DNA from: UMGS1649 sp045637095
GTDB lineage: Bacteria; Bacillota; Clostridia; TANB77; CAG-465
Assembly (NCBI GenBank): GCA_045637095.1
Contig: JAZTYX010000037.1
Location: 1-5,695, forward strand
Length of the DNA: 5,695 nucleotides
Direction: 5' to 3'
The position numbers and the translations under genes are program-made. Below are positions 1-5,695 of this stretch, in pieces (the stretch's first letter is position 1; each line of letters opens with the position of its first letter). The notes below the pieces were generated by a model that did not search any database, was not told the DNA's origin, and saw nothing but the letters and a program-made list of their open reading frames with translations.

Positions 1-13
1 TATTGAATAAAAA

Positions 14-37
14 ATATAAATATAATAATATTTATAT
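14..37. repeat. Perfect 10-bp AT-only inverted repeat in the leader of the first pseudopilin gene
   Basis: ATATAAATAT (14-23) and ATATTTATAT (28-37) are exact reverse complements around an AATA loop. With only A and T in the stem, RNA stability would be low. In the second pseudopilin leader the equivalent is a 7-bp repeat (3750-3756 with 3763-3769, six-base loop). It may be a weak leader hairpin or a protein-binding palindrome, or chance in very AT-rich DNA. Confidence 0.4.
21..29 (+). promoter_or_regulatory. Candidate -10 element (TATAATAAT) of the first pseudopilin gene
   Basis: A consensus TATAAT starts 36 bases before the start codon, which would give a leader of about 25 bases. The expected -35 region falls at or beyond the left edge of the window and cannot be judged. 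The same nonamer recurs at matching distances before the other two genes. Confidence 0.4.
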
Positions 38-46
38 ATAAATTAC

Positions 47-52
47 GGAGGA
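47..52 (+). promoter_or_regulatory. Ribosome binding site GGAGGA
   Basis: A strong Shine-Dalgarno lies four bases before the ATG at 57. It fixes that start and yields the canonical short basic prepilin leader. Confidence 0.85.
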
Positions 53-56
53 ACAA

Positions 57-1292
57 ATGAAAAAAAGACAAGGTATATCATTAATAGTGTTAGTTATAAC
101 AATAATTGTTATGATAATACTAGCTTCTGCGGTAGTAGTAACGCTTAGCAATGCAAATATTATAGATAGAGCAAGCGATGCTGTGGGTAAAACTAATACA
201 AAACAAGTAGAACAAATTGCGTCACTAGCTTGGTCAGAAGCGTTTTTAGAAAAATATAGAGGCGTAAATTTAAGGGATAAAGTATATGAAGCGTTAAGAG
301 ACAGTGGAGTAAATCCTTACGATTATAACATTATAGTTACAGATAAAGGAGTAACTGTTATAGATAAAGAACAAGCAGGAACATTGCTTGTTGGACCGTG
401 GGAACTAAAAATTACTAAAACTTCGGGAAAGGTTACTAAAGCTGTTGTAACAAATGGTACGGTGGAATTAGATGTTGGTTCTACTATAGATTATATGCCA
501 GGCGGAGTTGGAGATACTAACTATACTGAAGGTTGGAAGATAATGGGCGCTGATGCCAATGGAAGACTTTTAATTTTATCTAATGCGGGTGTTACAGAAG
601 ATAAAGTTGAACTATATATAAGAGATGGTTGGGTAAATGCCGAAACGATTCTTGACACTGCAGCTGCATCTTATGCAGACGGAGTAATAGGTGTTAGCTC
701 TAGAAGTATAAAAGTAGAAGACATTGATGCTTTAAGTGGATATGATAAAACAACATTTAATGTTGGATTAATAAACGAGTATAATACAACTGTAACGATA
801 GAATGGGACGGAACGGATTATCCTAAATATACAAACGGAGCTGTAACAGGCAATTTTAGCCGTTCGCATAAAGATAGTGGCTTTAGATATTATGATAAAG
901 CAACTTCTTCTTGGAAAACATCATATTTTACAACAACGCCAACTGAAATAACTAAAATAACAAATGATTATTATGGCTATGTTGGTGCGGATTATATGGA
1001 TACAACATTGCCTGCATATAGTATGATATTCCAAAGCAGATCTGCTCCATATAATACGGTTGAAACATATTGGCTAAATTCTAAGTTTATAAATGTTCGT
1101 ACAGATCATGTTCGTTTTGGTATTAGAAGTTTAAGAAACGGTGAGGTTTTTGATGACGATGTGTATATTTCGTGGCATTATGGCAACTCGCCGGAATATG
1201 AAGTAAGAGCGGTTGTAACATTGGCAGATAATGTGATTTTAAGCGAAAGTCAAAAAACACCTGGAACATATAATATATATGTCAATAATTAA
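57..1292 (+). CDS. Pseudopilin-like surface protein with C-type-lectin/DUF6273-like C-terminal domain
   Basis: The 411-aa product starts with a short basic leader (MKKRQG) and a hydrophobic helix, residues 7-29, matching a type IV prepilin/pseudopilin signal with predicted peptidase cleavage after Gly6. Mature position 5, normally Glu, is Val. Residues 33-80 look like a continuing alpha-helical pilin stem, followed by a short beta stretch (NIIVTDKGVTVID, 91-103). Residues about 110-411 form a separate domain: GWKIMGADANGRLLILS (159-175), VEDIDALSGYD (220-230), YWLNSKF (338-344), VRFGIRSLRNG (352-362) and EVRAVVTL (382-389). This order resembles the C-type-lectin/FGE-like or DUF6273-like domains (YWLAS...VRPVVSL) that I recall from gut Firmicutes; that assignment is from memory. 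There is no sortase motif, so the protein is probably held by its N-terminal helix or assembled into a pilus-like fibre. The start is set by GGAGGA at 47-52. Ligand and fibre role are unknown. Confidence 0.88.
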   Translation: MKKRQGISLIVLVITIIVMIILASAVVVTLSNANIIDRASDAVGKTNTKQVEQIASLAWSEAFLEKYRGVNLRDKVYEALRDSGVNPYDYNIIVTDKGVTVIDKEQAGTLLVGPWELKITKTSGKVTKAVVTNGTVELDVGSTIDYMPGGVGDTNYTEGWKIMGADANGRLLILSNAGVTEDKVELYIRDGWVNAETILDTAAASYADGVIGVSSRSIKVEDIDALSGYDKTTFNVGLINEYNTTVTIEWDGTDYPKYTNGAVTGNFSRSHKDSGFRYYDKATSSWKTSYFTTTPTEITKITNDYYGYVGADYMDTTLPAYSMIFQSRSAPYNTVETYWLNSKFINVRTDHVRFGIRSLRNGEVFDDDVYISWHYGNSPEYEVRAVVTLADNVILSESQKTPGTYNIYVNN

Positions 1293-1303
1293 ATATTAAG
1301 AAT

Positions 1304-1340
1304 AAAAGGACGATGATAAATAATTCATGGTCCTTTTTTT
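1304..1340 (+). terminator. Intrinsic terminator after the first pseudopilin gene
   Basis: AAAAGGAC (1304-1311) pairs with GTCCTTTT (1330-1337). After a G/G mismatch, ATGA (1313-1316) pairs with TCAT (1325-1328) around an eight-base loop. The T run at 1334-1340 completes a standard Rho-independent terminator 12 bases after the stop codon. It should separate this gene from the downstream transferase. Confidence 0.82.
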
Positions 1341-1356
1341 ATTAAACAATATAGTA

Positions 1357-1365
1357 TATAATAAT
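1357..1365 (+). promoter_or_regulatory. Candidate -10 element (TATAATAAT) of the transferase gene
   Basis: The consensus TATAAT lies just after the upstream terminator and 38 bases before the ATG, where a new promoter would be needed. The corresponding -35 region (about 1334-1339) is only the T run of the terminator, so the -35 is poor. The call rests on position and on recurrence of the box before all three genes. Confidence 0.4.
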
Positions 1366-1376
1366 GAAAATAAGAT

Positions 1377-1383
1377 GAAAGGA
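1377..1383 (+). promoter_or_regulatory. Ribosome binding site GAAAGGA of the transferase gene
   Basis: This purine-rich site is weaker than the GGAGGA of the pseudopilin genes and lies 11 bases before the ATG, a long spacing. It implies lower translation of the membrane enzyme than of the two surface proteins, a reasonable enzyme-to-substrate ratio if they work together (inference). Confidence 0.6.
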
Positions 1384-1394
1384 ATAAAACATAT

Positions 1395-3749
1395 ATGCTA
1401 AAGAATGTAGTAACAAAAGGAACAGAATATATATTTATGCTAATTCTTTTAATATCCTTTGTTTTAGTGGGAACACCGCTTAAAGAAAATACACTGGTAT
1501 TTAGTATGTGTATAATAGGGATAGGAATAATATTAGGAATATATAAAATAGTAAAAAAAGAGAAATTATTTACAAGCAAAATAGATATATTTGTTATGTT
1601 ATTTTACTTAACTCCATTAATACCGCTTTTGTTTAATTCTTATGCTAATTTAGAAGATACATTAATAGCGTTAACCAAAAACATAGCGTTATTTAATATA
1701 TATTTAATGTTAAAAGATAGATTGAATAAAAGTAGCAGTGGTAAAGAAAAGATAATTAATATATTGCTTGCTGGACTTTTAATATTATCTTTCTTTGGAT
1801 TTGATGAAATGTTGGGTAGAACAGTATATAGATATATGAAATATATTGGAATACCTAATGTAGTAAATTATGAAGCTAGAATGTTTTCTGTATTATGCTA
1901 TGCTAATACATTTGCTGTGCTTATGGCAATAGGTATATTTTTAGTTTTAGATAAATTAAATAAGATTAATAATATAGATACTAACAATAAAAAAGATAAT
2001 AATAAAAAAGATATATTGTGGTACGTGTATGCAAGTTTAATGTATATATTTACTTTATCTTTAATTATGACATACTCACGAAGTGTATGGCTTATTACAG
2101 TTTTAGTGTTTGGAATGTATTTTTTATTTAATAAAGATAGAGTATATAACGCATGTGTGTTATTGATAAATGTTATATTAGCTTTTATAGGAATAAAAAT
2201 CTTAAATCTATTTATACCTGAAAAAATCTATATATTTGCGTGGTTAAGTGTAGTGGGTTTTGCGGGAGTTAGTGCGCTTATAACAAATCTTCTTAACAAG
2301 ATAAAAAATAAATTAGCAAATATAAAATTAACAACATGTATATGTTTAATGCTTGGTCTTGTAGTATTTATACTTTTAGCATATATAGTTGGATTAAAAT
2401 TAATAACACCACTTAATATATTTGCAGATGGTGGAAATAGTGAAGAAGTGCGTTATAAGTTATATGATATACAGTCAAATACAGATTACACGATTTCTTT
2501 AGATATAGATGCAAAAACGTTAAAGAATATTGACGGTGTATATACTATAGAGATAACTGAAGAAAATAAGTATTACGATACTATAGAAACACATAGTATA
2601 GACTTTAGTACATTTAAAGGAAATAAAGAAATTAAGTTTAAGACAATGGATAGTACTGTAGCTATAGTAATATTCTTTAAGAGCAATAATGAATATTTAC
2701 AAGATGGGTTGAGAATAAATAGCCTAAATATAAACGGAAAAACAAAAGGATTAAGTTATGCATATTTACCAATAAATTTGGTAGAAAAAATAGAAAGTTT
2801 TACGTTAAATAATAAAAGTTTGTGGGAGAGATTTGTATACCATAAAGATGCACTAAAGATAATTAAAAATAATCCATTAACAGGTAGCGGGGCGAATGGT
2901 TGGAAATATAATTATACTATTGTACAAGAATATATGTACAGTGCATCAGAACCGCATAGCCACATACTACAATTAACAATAGATAATGGTATAGCATCAG
3001 GAATACTTTTAATAGTTATTGTAGGCTATGTAGTATTTGTAATTATTAAGAAAAAACATTTTAATTTATTAGATGCAGCATTCATATTACTTAATATACA
3101 TTCGTTGGTAGACTTTAATATGTCATTCTTTGTAGTGAATGTTGTTTGGATATCAATATTTGCTTTAATAACTTGTAACAATGAAGAAAATGAAAATAAA
3201 AGTAAAGAAACGAATTTAACAAACAAATTAAATCTAGTTATAAATATATCTTGTACAGTAATAAGTAGTTTAGTTATATTGCTAGGGGTAAGTACATATG
3301 CACTAGTAAACGAAAAAGATAAAATAGTAGATGTAAGCAATGAGTATATTAAACAAGAAAAATATAATGAGGCTTTAGTAAAAATAAGCGAGTTGGAAGA
3401 TGACGGTAAATACAGAGGCTGTATCTATGATGTAATATATAGTTTAGATTATGCAAAATTAAATGGTAAAAGTTTAGAGTATATATATAATACTATTTCA
3501 AAAGAAAAGCTAACTATAAATCCTGGATTTGCTATGATGTTAAATAGAATGGCAGACAACATATTAAAGAATATAGATAATAATGAGTATGTAGATAAAT
3601 TTGCGGAGTATATAGTTAATAATAATGAAAAGGTTGTTTTATGTATAAAAAACAAAGATGCAAACAGAATGGAAGAAATGTACATTAATATGTTTCTTGA
3701 AGAACAAAAAAAGATGTATGAATATGCTAAAAATATATTGCTAAAATAA
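1395..3749 (+). CDS. O-antigen ligase/Wzy_C superfamily membrane glycan transferase, candidate pilin oligosaccharyltransferase
   Basis: The 784-aa product has roughly 12-14 membrane helices (about 12-27, 33-51, 64-80, 121-137, 163-186, 208-227, 230-246, 252-272, 277-299, 312-334, 532-552, 558-592, 614-637). Family hallmarks are EARMFSVLCYANTFAVLM (160-177, a variant of the R...PNxxA motif), TYSRSVW (226-232) and, in the large external loop, DALKIIKNNPLTGSGANGW (485-503) then EPHSHILQLTIDNG (519-532). In WaaL and PglL such Arg and His residues are essential for moving a glycan from a lipid carrier; R229 and H521/H523 are the candidates here. Two additions are unusual: a beta-rich insertion at about 343-465 and a helical, TPR-like tail at about 640-784. 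Lying between two pseudopilin genes, it may glycosylate them. A Wzy polymerase role cannot be excluded, because sequence separates these functions poorly. The start is the only ATG/GTG/TTG after an in-frame TAA at 1371. Confidence 0.87.
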   Translation: MLKNVVTKGTEYIFMLILLISFVLVGTPLKENTLVFSMCIIGIGIILGIYKIVKKEKLFTSKIDIFVMLFYLTPLIPLLFNSYANLEDTLIALTKNIALFNIYLMLKDRLNKSSSGKEKIINILLAGLLILSFFGFDEMLGRTVYRYMKYIGIPNVVNYEARMFSVLCYANTFAVLMAIGIFLVLDKLNKINNIDTNNKKDNNKKDILWYVYASLMYIFTLSLIMTYSRSVWLITVLVFGMYFLFNKDRVYNACVLLINVILAFIGIKILNLFIPEKIYIFAWLSVVGFAGVSALITNLLNKIKNKLANIKLTTCICLMLGLVVFILLAYIVGLKLITPLNIFADGGNSEEVRYKLYDIQSNTDYTISLDIDAKTLKNIDGVYTIEITEENKYYDTIETHSIDFSTFKGNKEIKFKTMDSTVAIVIFFKSNNEYLQDGLRINSLNINGKTKGLSYAYLPINLVEKIESFTLNNKSLWERFVYHKDALKIIKNNPLTGSGANGWKYNYTIVQEYMYSASEPHSHILQLTIDNGIASGILLIVIVGYVVFVIIKKKHFNLLDAAFILLNIHSLVDFNMSFFVVNVVWISIFALITCNNEENENKSKETNLTNKLNLVINISCTVISSLVILLGVSTYALVNEKDKIVDVSNEYIKQEKYNEALVKISELEDDGKYRGCIYDVIYSLDYAKLNGKSLEYIYNTISKEKLTINPGFAMMLNRMADNILKNIDNNEYVDKFAEYIVNNNEKVVLCIKNKDANRMEEMYINMFLEEQKKMYEYAKNILLK

Positions 3750-3755
3750 AAAATA

Positions 3756-3764
3756 TATAATAAT
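3756..3764 (+). promoter_or_regulatory. Candidate -10 element (TATAATAAT) of the LRR pseudopilin gene
   Basis: The box lies 38 bases before the start codon, seven bases after the transferase stop codon. No good -35 is seen 16-18 bases upstream, within the end of the transferase gene. Co-transcription from the transferase promoter is also possible, since no terminator intervenes. Confidence 0.35.
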
Positions 3765-3781
3765 ATTTTATATATAAATAT

Positions 3782-3787
3782 GGAGGA
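3782..3787 (+). promoter_or_regulatory. Ribosome binding site GGAGGA
   Basis: A strong Shine-Dalgarno lies six bases before the ATG at 3794. It decides the start and gives a seven-residue prepilin leader. Confidence 0.85.
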
Positions 3788-3793
3788 ATACGA

Positions 3794-5623
3794 ATGAAAA
3801 ATAATAAAAAAGGTATATCGTTAATAGTATTAGTAATAACAATAATAGTTATGATAATACTAGCAGCAAGCGTAGTAATGACGCTAAGTAATACAGGGAT
3901 AATAGGAAAGGCCTCAGATGCAACAACAATGACAGACATGAAATCATTACAGCAAGAAGCGGATGTTGTAAAAGCATTGGAGTTGGGTAATATATATACT
4001 GGTTCTGATAGAAATTTAAGATTAACCAAGGCGCTTTTACTAGAAAAATTACATCAACATTTTAAAGGAAGTACTAAAAACGGAGATAGAATAATAACAG
4101 CAGATGGGAAATATGTAATTATAGTTGGAGATGATTTGTCTATAACTATAGGCGTTAATGAACAAGGCAAGAAAAATGAACTAACACTTGCCATAACATA
4201 TAATTCGCCAGTTACATCTATACCATATAAAGTATATGTTACACCAACAATTGAAGGTTGGGAAAAAGAAGATGGCTCAACAGGTGAAACATATTCTTCA
4301 TACGAAGAATACGCAGAAGCGATTTTAGCAACTGTTTCTGATACAGAACTTGAACAAATATTTGTAGATGGAAATAATTATTGGAATGCAGAACAGGGCT
4401 ATATGGAACCAATGTATCAAAACATAAATCAATTAGTCGCAACATGGGCTTTAATATATGACAGCGGTGCTTACACTACTTTGGCAGGTATGATTGAATA
4501 TTATGAGTTTGAAAGCTTGAGAGATTTAGCTATGTCTTTCGAGGCTGTTAAACCAGAAGGATATTACGGAGATGGTTATATAGCGTTTGCTGAAAATGAA
4601 CTAAAAAATACTACAAAAACATATGAAGAAATATATATGGAAGGTAGAATTGCTTTAGCTGAATATGAAGATTGGTGGAATTTAACTGACCTTAAGAATG
4701 CTAGTACTTTTGAAGAGTTTGTAGAATGCGACATGGGAATTTCAGATATAAATAATATGGATCAACTTCTTGCAAATTATAATGAATCATATCAAGTAAA
4801 TTATATGACAAAAGAAAAATTATTAATAGTAATGAAAGCGGTTGAAACTAAAAAGTATTATGATTTAGCAGAATTACAAGATGGAGAAATTTTAATTAAA
4901 GGAGCAAATGGGAAAACTGTAACAGCAATGTCTGGAGAAACGGTTGAAATTAATATGATAAGTGTAGGCGAGACTACATTTGAAGCAGTTGCATTTAACG
5001 GAAAGACTGCTAAGAAAGTATTTAAACCTGAATCTAATATTGCACCAGAAAATTACACAGCATTAGATACAAAATTCTTTGAATTTACTTATGATTCAAC
5101 AACAATGACGGCTACACTAAAGAAGATAAAAGATATATATCAAGAAGTTGGATACTACGAACATTATAGTTTGCCATCACCATATCCATATCCTAAAGCA
5201 ATAATAGATGATAATGGAGCTAGAATCACAGACATAATAATACCATCTAAGGTAGTAAATCCAGCAGATAATAAAGAATATACTATAACAGCAATAGCAA
5301 ACAATGCATTTTCAGTGCCATATAGGATAACAGCAACCACTCAACCAAGTTTTACAAGCTTAATATTACCTGAAACAATAGTAACAATAGGAGAATATGC
5401 ATTCTTTAGTTGGAATAAAACTACTAAATTAATATTACCAAAGAGCTTAACTACAGTGGGCTATCAAGCGTTTAGTTATTGGAATGAATTAGATGTAATA
5501 GGTTATTCAGGCACACAAGCACAATATTCAAATATAGTATTTGACGCTCAATGGTCATATGAAGGAAAAGAATTTGAAGAAAAAATAGTAATATGTGATA
5601 CTCAATATTCAATAGCGGATTAG
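3794..5623 (+). CDS. Pseudopilin-like protein with C-terminal BspA-type leucine-rich repeats
   Basis: The 609-aa product begins MKNNKKG followed by GISLIVLVITIIVMIILA, identical over 18 residues to the first gene of the window; cleavage is predicted after Gly7, and mature position 5 is again Val instead of Glu. A helical stem (about 30-90) and a short beta stretch (NGDRIITADGKYVIIVGDD, 96-114) follow. Residues about 165-360 are acidic, aromatic-rich and mainly helical; I do not recognise them. Residues 364-412 look like a small beta domain. The C-terminus is a BspA-type LRR_5 module: FEFTYDSTTMTATLKKI (429-445), ITAIANNAF (498-506), LILPETIVTIGEYAF (523-537), LILPKSLTTVGYQAF (546-560) and YSGTQAQYSNI (571-581). 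Such repeats are common in secreted surface proteins and some bind host ligands. There is no sortase signal, so attachment is presumably through the prepilin helix. The start is supported by GGAGGA at 3782-3787, six bases before the ATG. Confidence 0.9.
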   Translation: MKNNKKGISLIVLVITIIVMIILAASVVMTLSNTGIIGKASDATTMTDMKSLQQEADVVKALELGNIYTGSDRNLRLTKALLLEKLHQHFKGSTKNGDRIITADGKYVIIVGDDLSITIGVNEQGKKNELTLAITYNSPVTSIPYKVYVTPTIEGWEKEDGSTGETYSSYEEYAEAILATVSDTELEQIFVDGNNYWNAEQGYMEPMYQNINQLVATWALIYDSGAYTTLAGMIEYYEFESLRDLAMSFEAVKPEGYYGDGYIAFAENELKNTTKTYEEIYMEGRIALAEYEDWWNLTDLKNASTFEEFVECDMGISDINNMDQLLANYNESYQVNYMTKEKLLIVMKAVETKKYYDLAELQDGEILIKGANGKTVTAMSGETVEINMISVGETTFEAVAFNGKTAKKVFKPESNIAPENYTALDTKFFEFTYDSTTMTATLKKIKDIYQEVGYYEHYSLPSPYPYPKAIIDDNGARITDIIIPSKVVNPADNKEYTITAIANNAFSVPYRITATTQPSFTSLILPETIVTIGEYAFFSWNKTTKLILPKSLTTVGYQAFSYWNELDVIGYSGTQAQYSNIVFDAQWSYEGKEFEEKIVICDTQYSIAD

Positions 5624-5640
5624 AGTAAAACGTATATAAT

Positions 5641-5675
5641 AGGGCATGATAGTAAAATATTATGTCCTTAATTTT
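5641..5675 (+). terminator. Intrinsic terminator after the LRR pseudopilin gene
   Basis: AGGGCATGATA (5641-5651) pairs with TATTATGTCCT (5658-5668), an 11-bp stem with two G-U pairs and a GTAAAA loop. The tail TAATTTTT is interrupted by two A bases, so the U tract is imperfect. The position 17 bases after the stop codon fits the end of a transcript. Confidence 0.7.
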
Positions 5676-5695
5676 TATATAAATATTGAAAAAAT

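Larger units (their letters stand above)
21..125 (+). repeat. Copy 1 of shared leader plus prepilin-signal cassette
   Basis: The stretch from the TATAATAAT box through the Shine-Dalgarno (21-52) matches 3756-3787 with one mismatch and two single-base gaps. The codons for the 18-residue prepilin segment (72-125) match 3812-3865 at 49 of 54 bases by my count, and all five differences are synonymous third-position changes. The bases between (start codon and basic leader) are less conserved. Similarity falls away soon after the transmembrane helix, so the repeat covers only the expression/export module. Confidence 0.8.
3756..3865 (+). repeat. Copy 2 of shared leader plus prepilin-signal cassette
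   Basis: This is the partner of the copy at 21-125. It carries the same TATAATAAT box, AT-rich leader and GGAGGA, then the same 18 residues. Its leader is directly adjacent to the end of the preceding transferase gene, whose stop codon is at 3747-3749, so the module sits in almost the smallest possible intergenic gap. Confidence 0.8.

Noticed and set aside
1..10. Possible tail of an upstream gene ending in TAA at 8-10
   Set aside because: Two codons (ATT GAA) before a stop are not evidence of a gene; the similarity of this edge to the transferase end at 3736-3749 is a few AT-rich bases only.
1021..1292. Diversity-generating retroelement variable region at the end of the first gene
   Set aside because: No reverse transcriptase, template repeat, accessory gene or GC-rich initiation site was seen in the window.
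1325..1579. Reverse-strand open frame of 84 codons
   Set aside because: It overlaps the terminator and the start of the transferase gene on the opposite strand, has no good ribosome binding site, and looks like the antisense of a membrane-protein gene.
1395..3749. Interpretation as waaL, the LPS O-antigen ligase in the strict sense
   Set aside because: The composition and ribosome binding sites suggest a monoderm without LPS; only the superfamily assignment is supported, so no gene symbol is given.
3026..4445. Reverse-strand open frames of 68-104 codons (3026-3340, 3449-3685, 3727-4029, 4239-4445)
   Set aside because: All lie antisense to strong forward genes with recognisable domains, and their products (Phe/Leu/Ile/Ser-rich) are what AT-rich antisense frames give.
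3794..5623. Sortase-anchored surface protein
   Set aside because: No LPxTG-like motif followed by a hydrophobic helix and basic tail occurs at the C-terminus of either pseudopilin; the proteins end in beta-type sequence.
5676..5695. Resemblance of the right edge (TATTGAAAAAAT) to the left edge (TATTGAATAAAAAAT), as if another leader cassette began here
   Set aside because: It is too short and AT-rich to separate from chance; flanking sequence would settle it.

Overview
The window reads as chromosomal DNA from a low-GC Gram-positive bacterium, most likely an uncultured gut-type Clostridia (Bacillota). The grounds are the very AT-rich composition with heavy ATA/AAA/TTA codon use, strong GGAGG-type ribosome binding sites, Trp encoded only by TGG in the reading frames, and the prepilin-like N-terminus G|ISLIVLVITIIVMIILA, which I know from such genomes. 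This taxonomic call is inference; no marker gene is present.

All three convincing genes lie on the + strand. (1) 57-1292 is a 411-aa pseudopilin-like surface protein whose C-terminal domain looks like the C-type-lectin/DUF6273-like domains of gut Firmicutes. It is followed by a good intrinsic terminator (about 1304-1340). (2) 1395-3749 is a 784-aa polytopic membrane protein of the O-antigen ligase/Wzy_C superfamily. It has an unusual beta-rich insertion in its large external loop and a helical, TPR-like C-terminal tail. (3) 3794-5623 is a 609-aa second pseudopilin-like protein with a helical middle region and a C-terminal BspA-type leucine-rich-repeat module, followed by a second hairpin (about 5641-5675). 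Only 44 bases, with no terminator, separate genes 2 and 3, so read-through is plausible.

The two pseudopilin genes share almost identical leaders and an 18-residue identical prepilin segment, then diverge completely. This is a modular design: one export/assembly cassette carrying different surface domains. A TATAATAAT box lies 36-38 bases before each of the three start codons, the best candidate for a shared -10 element.

The working hypothesis is a compact surface-structure locus in which a Wzy_C-type glycan transferase glycosylates the flanking pseudopilins, by analogy with the pilin-OTase gene pairs (PilO/TfpO, PglL) of Gram-negative bacteria. The sequence shows the arrangement and the motifs. 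The substrate relationship is inferred, and a polysaccharide polymerase (Wzy) remains a serious alternative. No RNA genes, insertion sequences or CRISPR arrays were seen.
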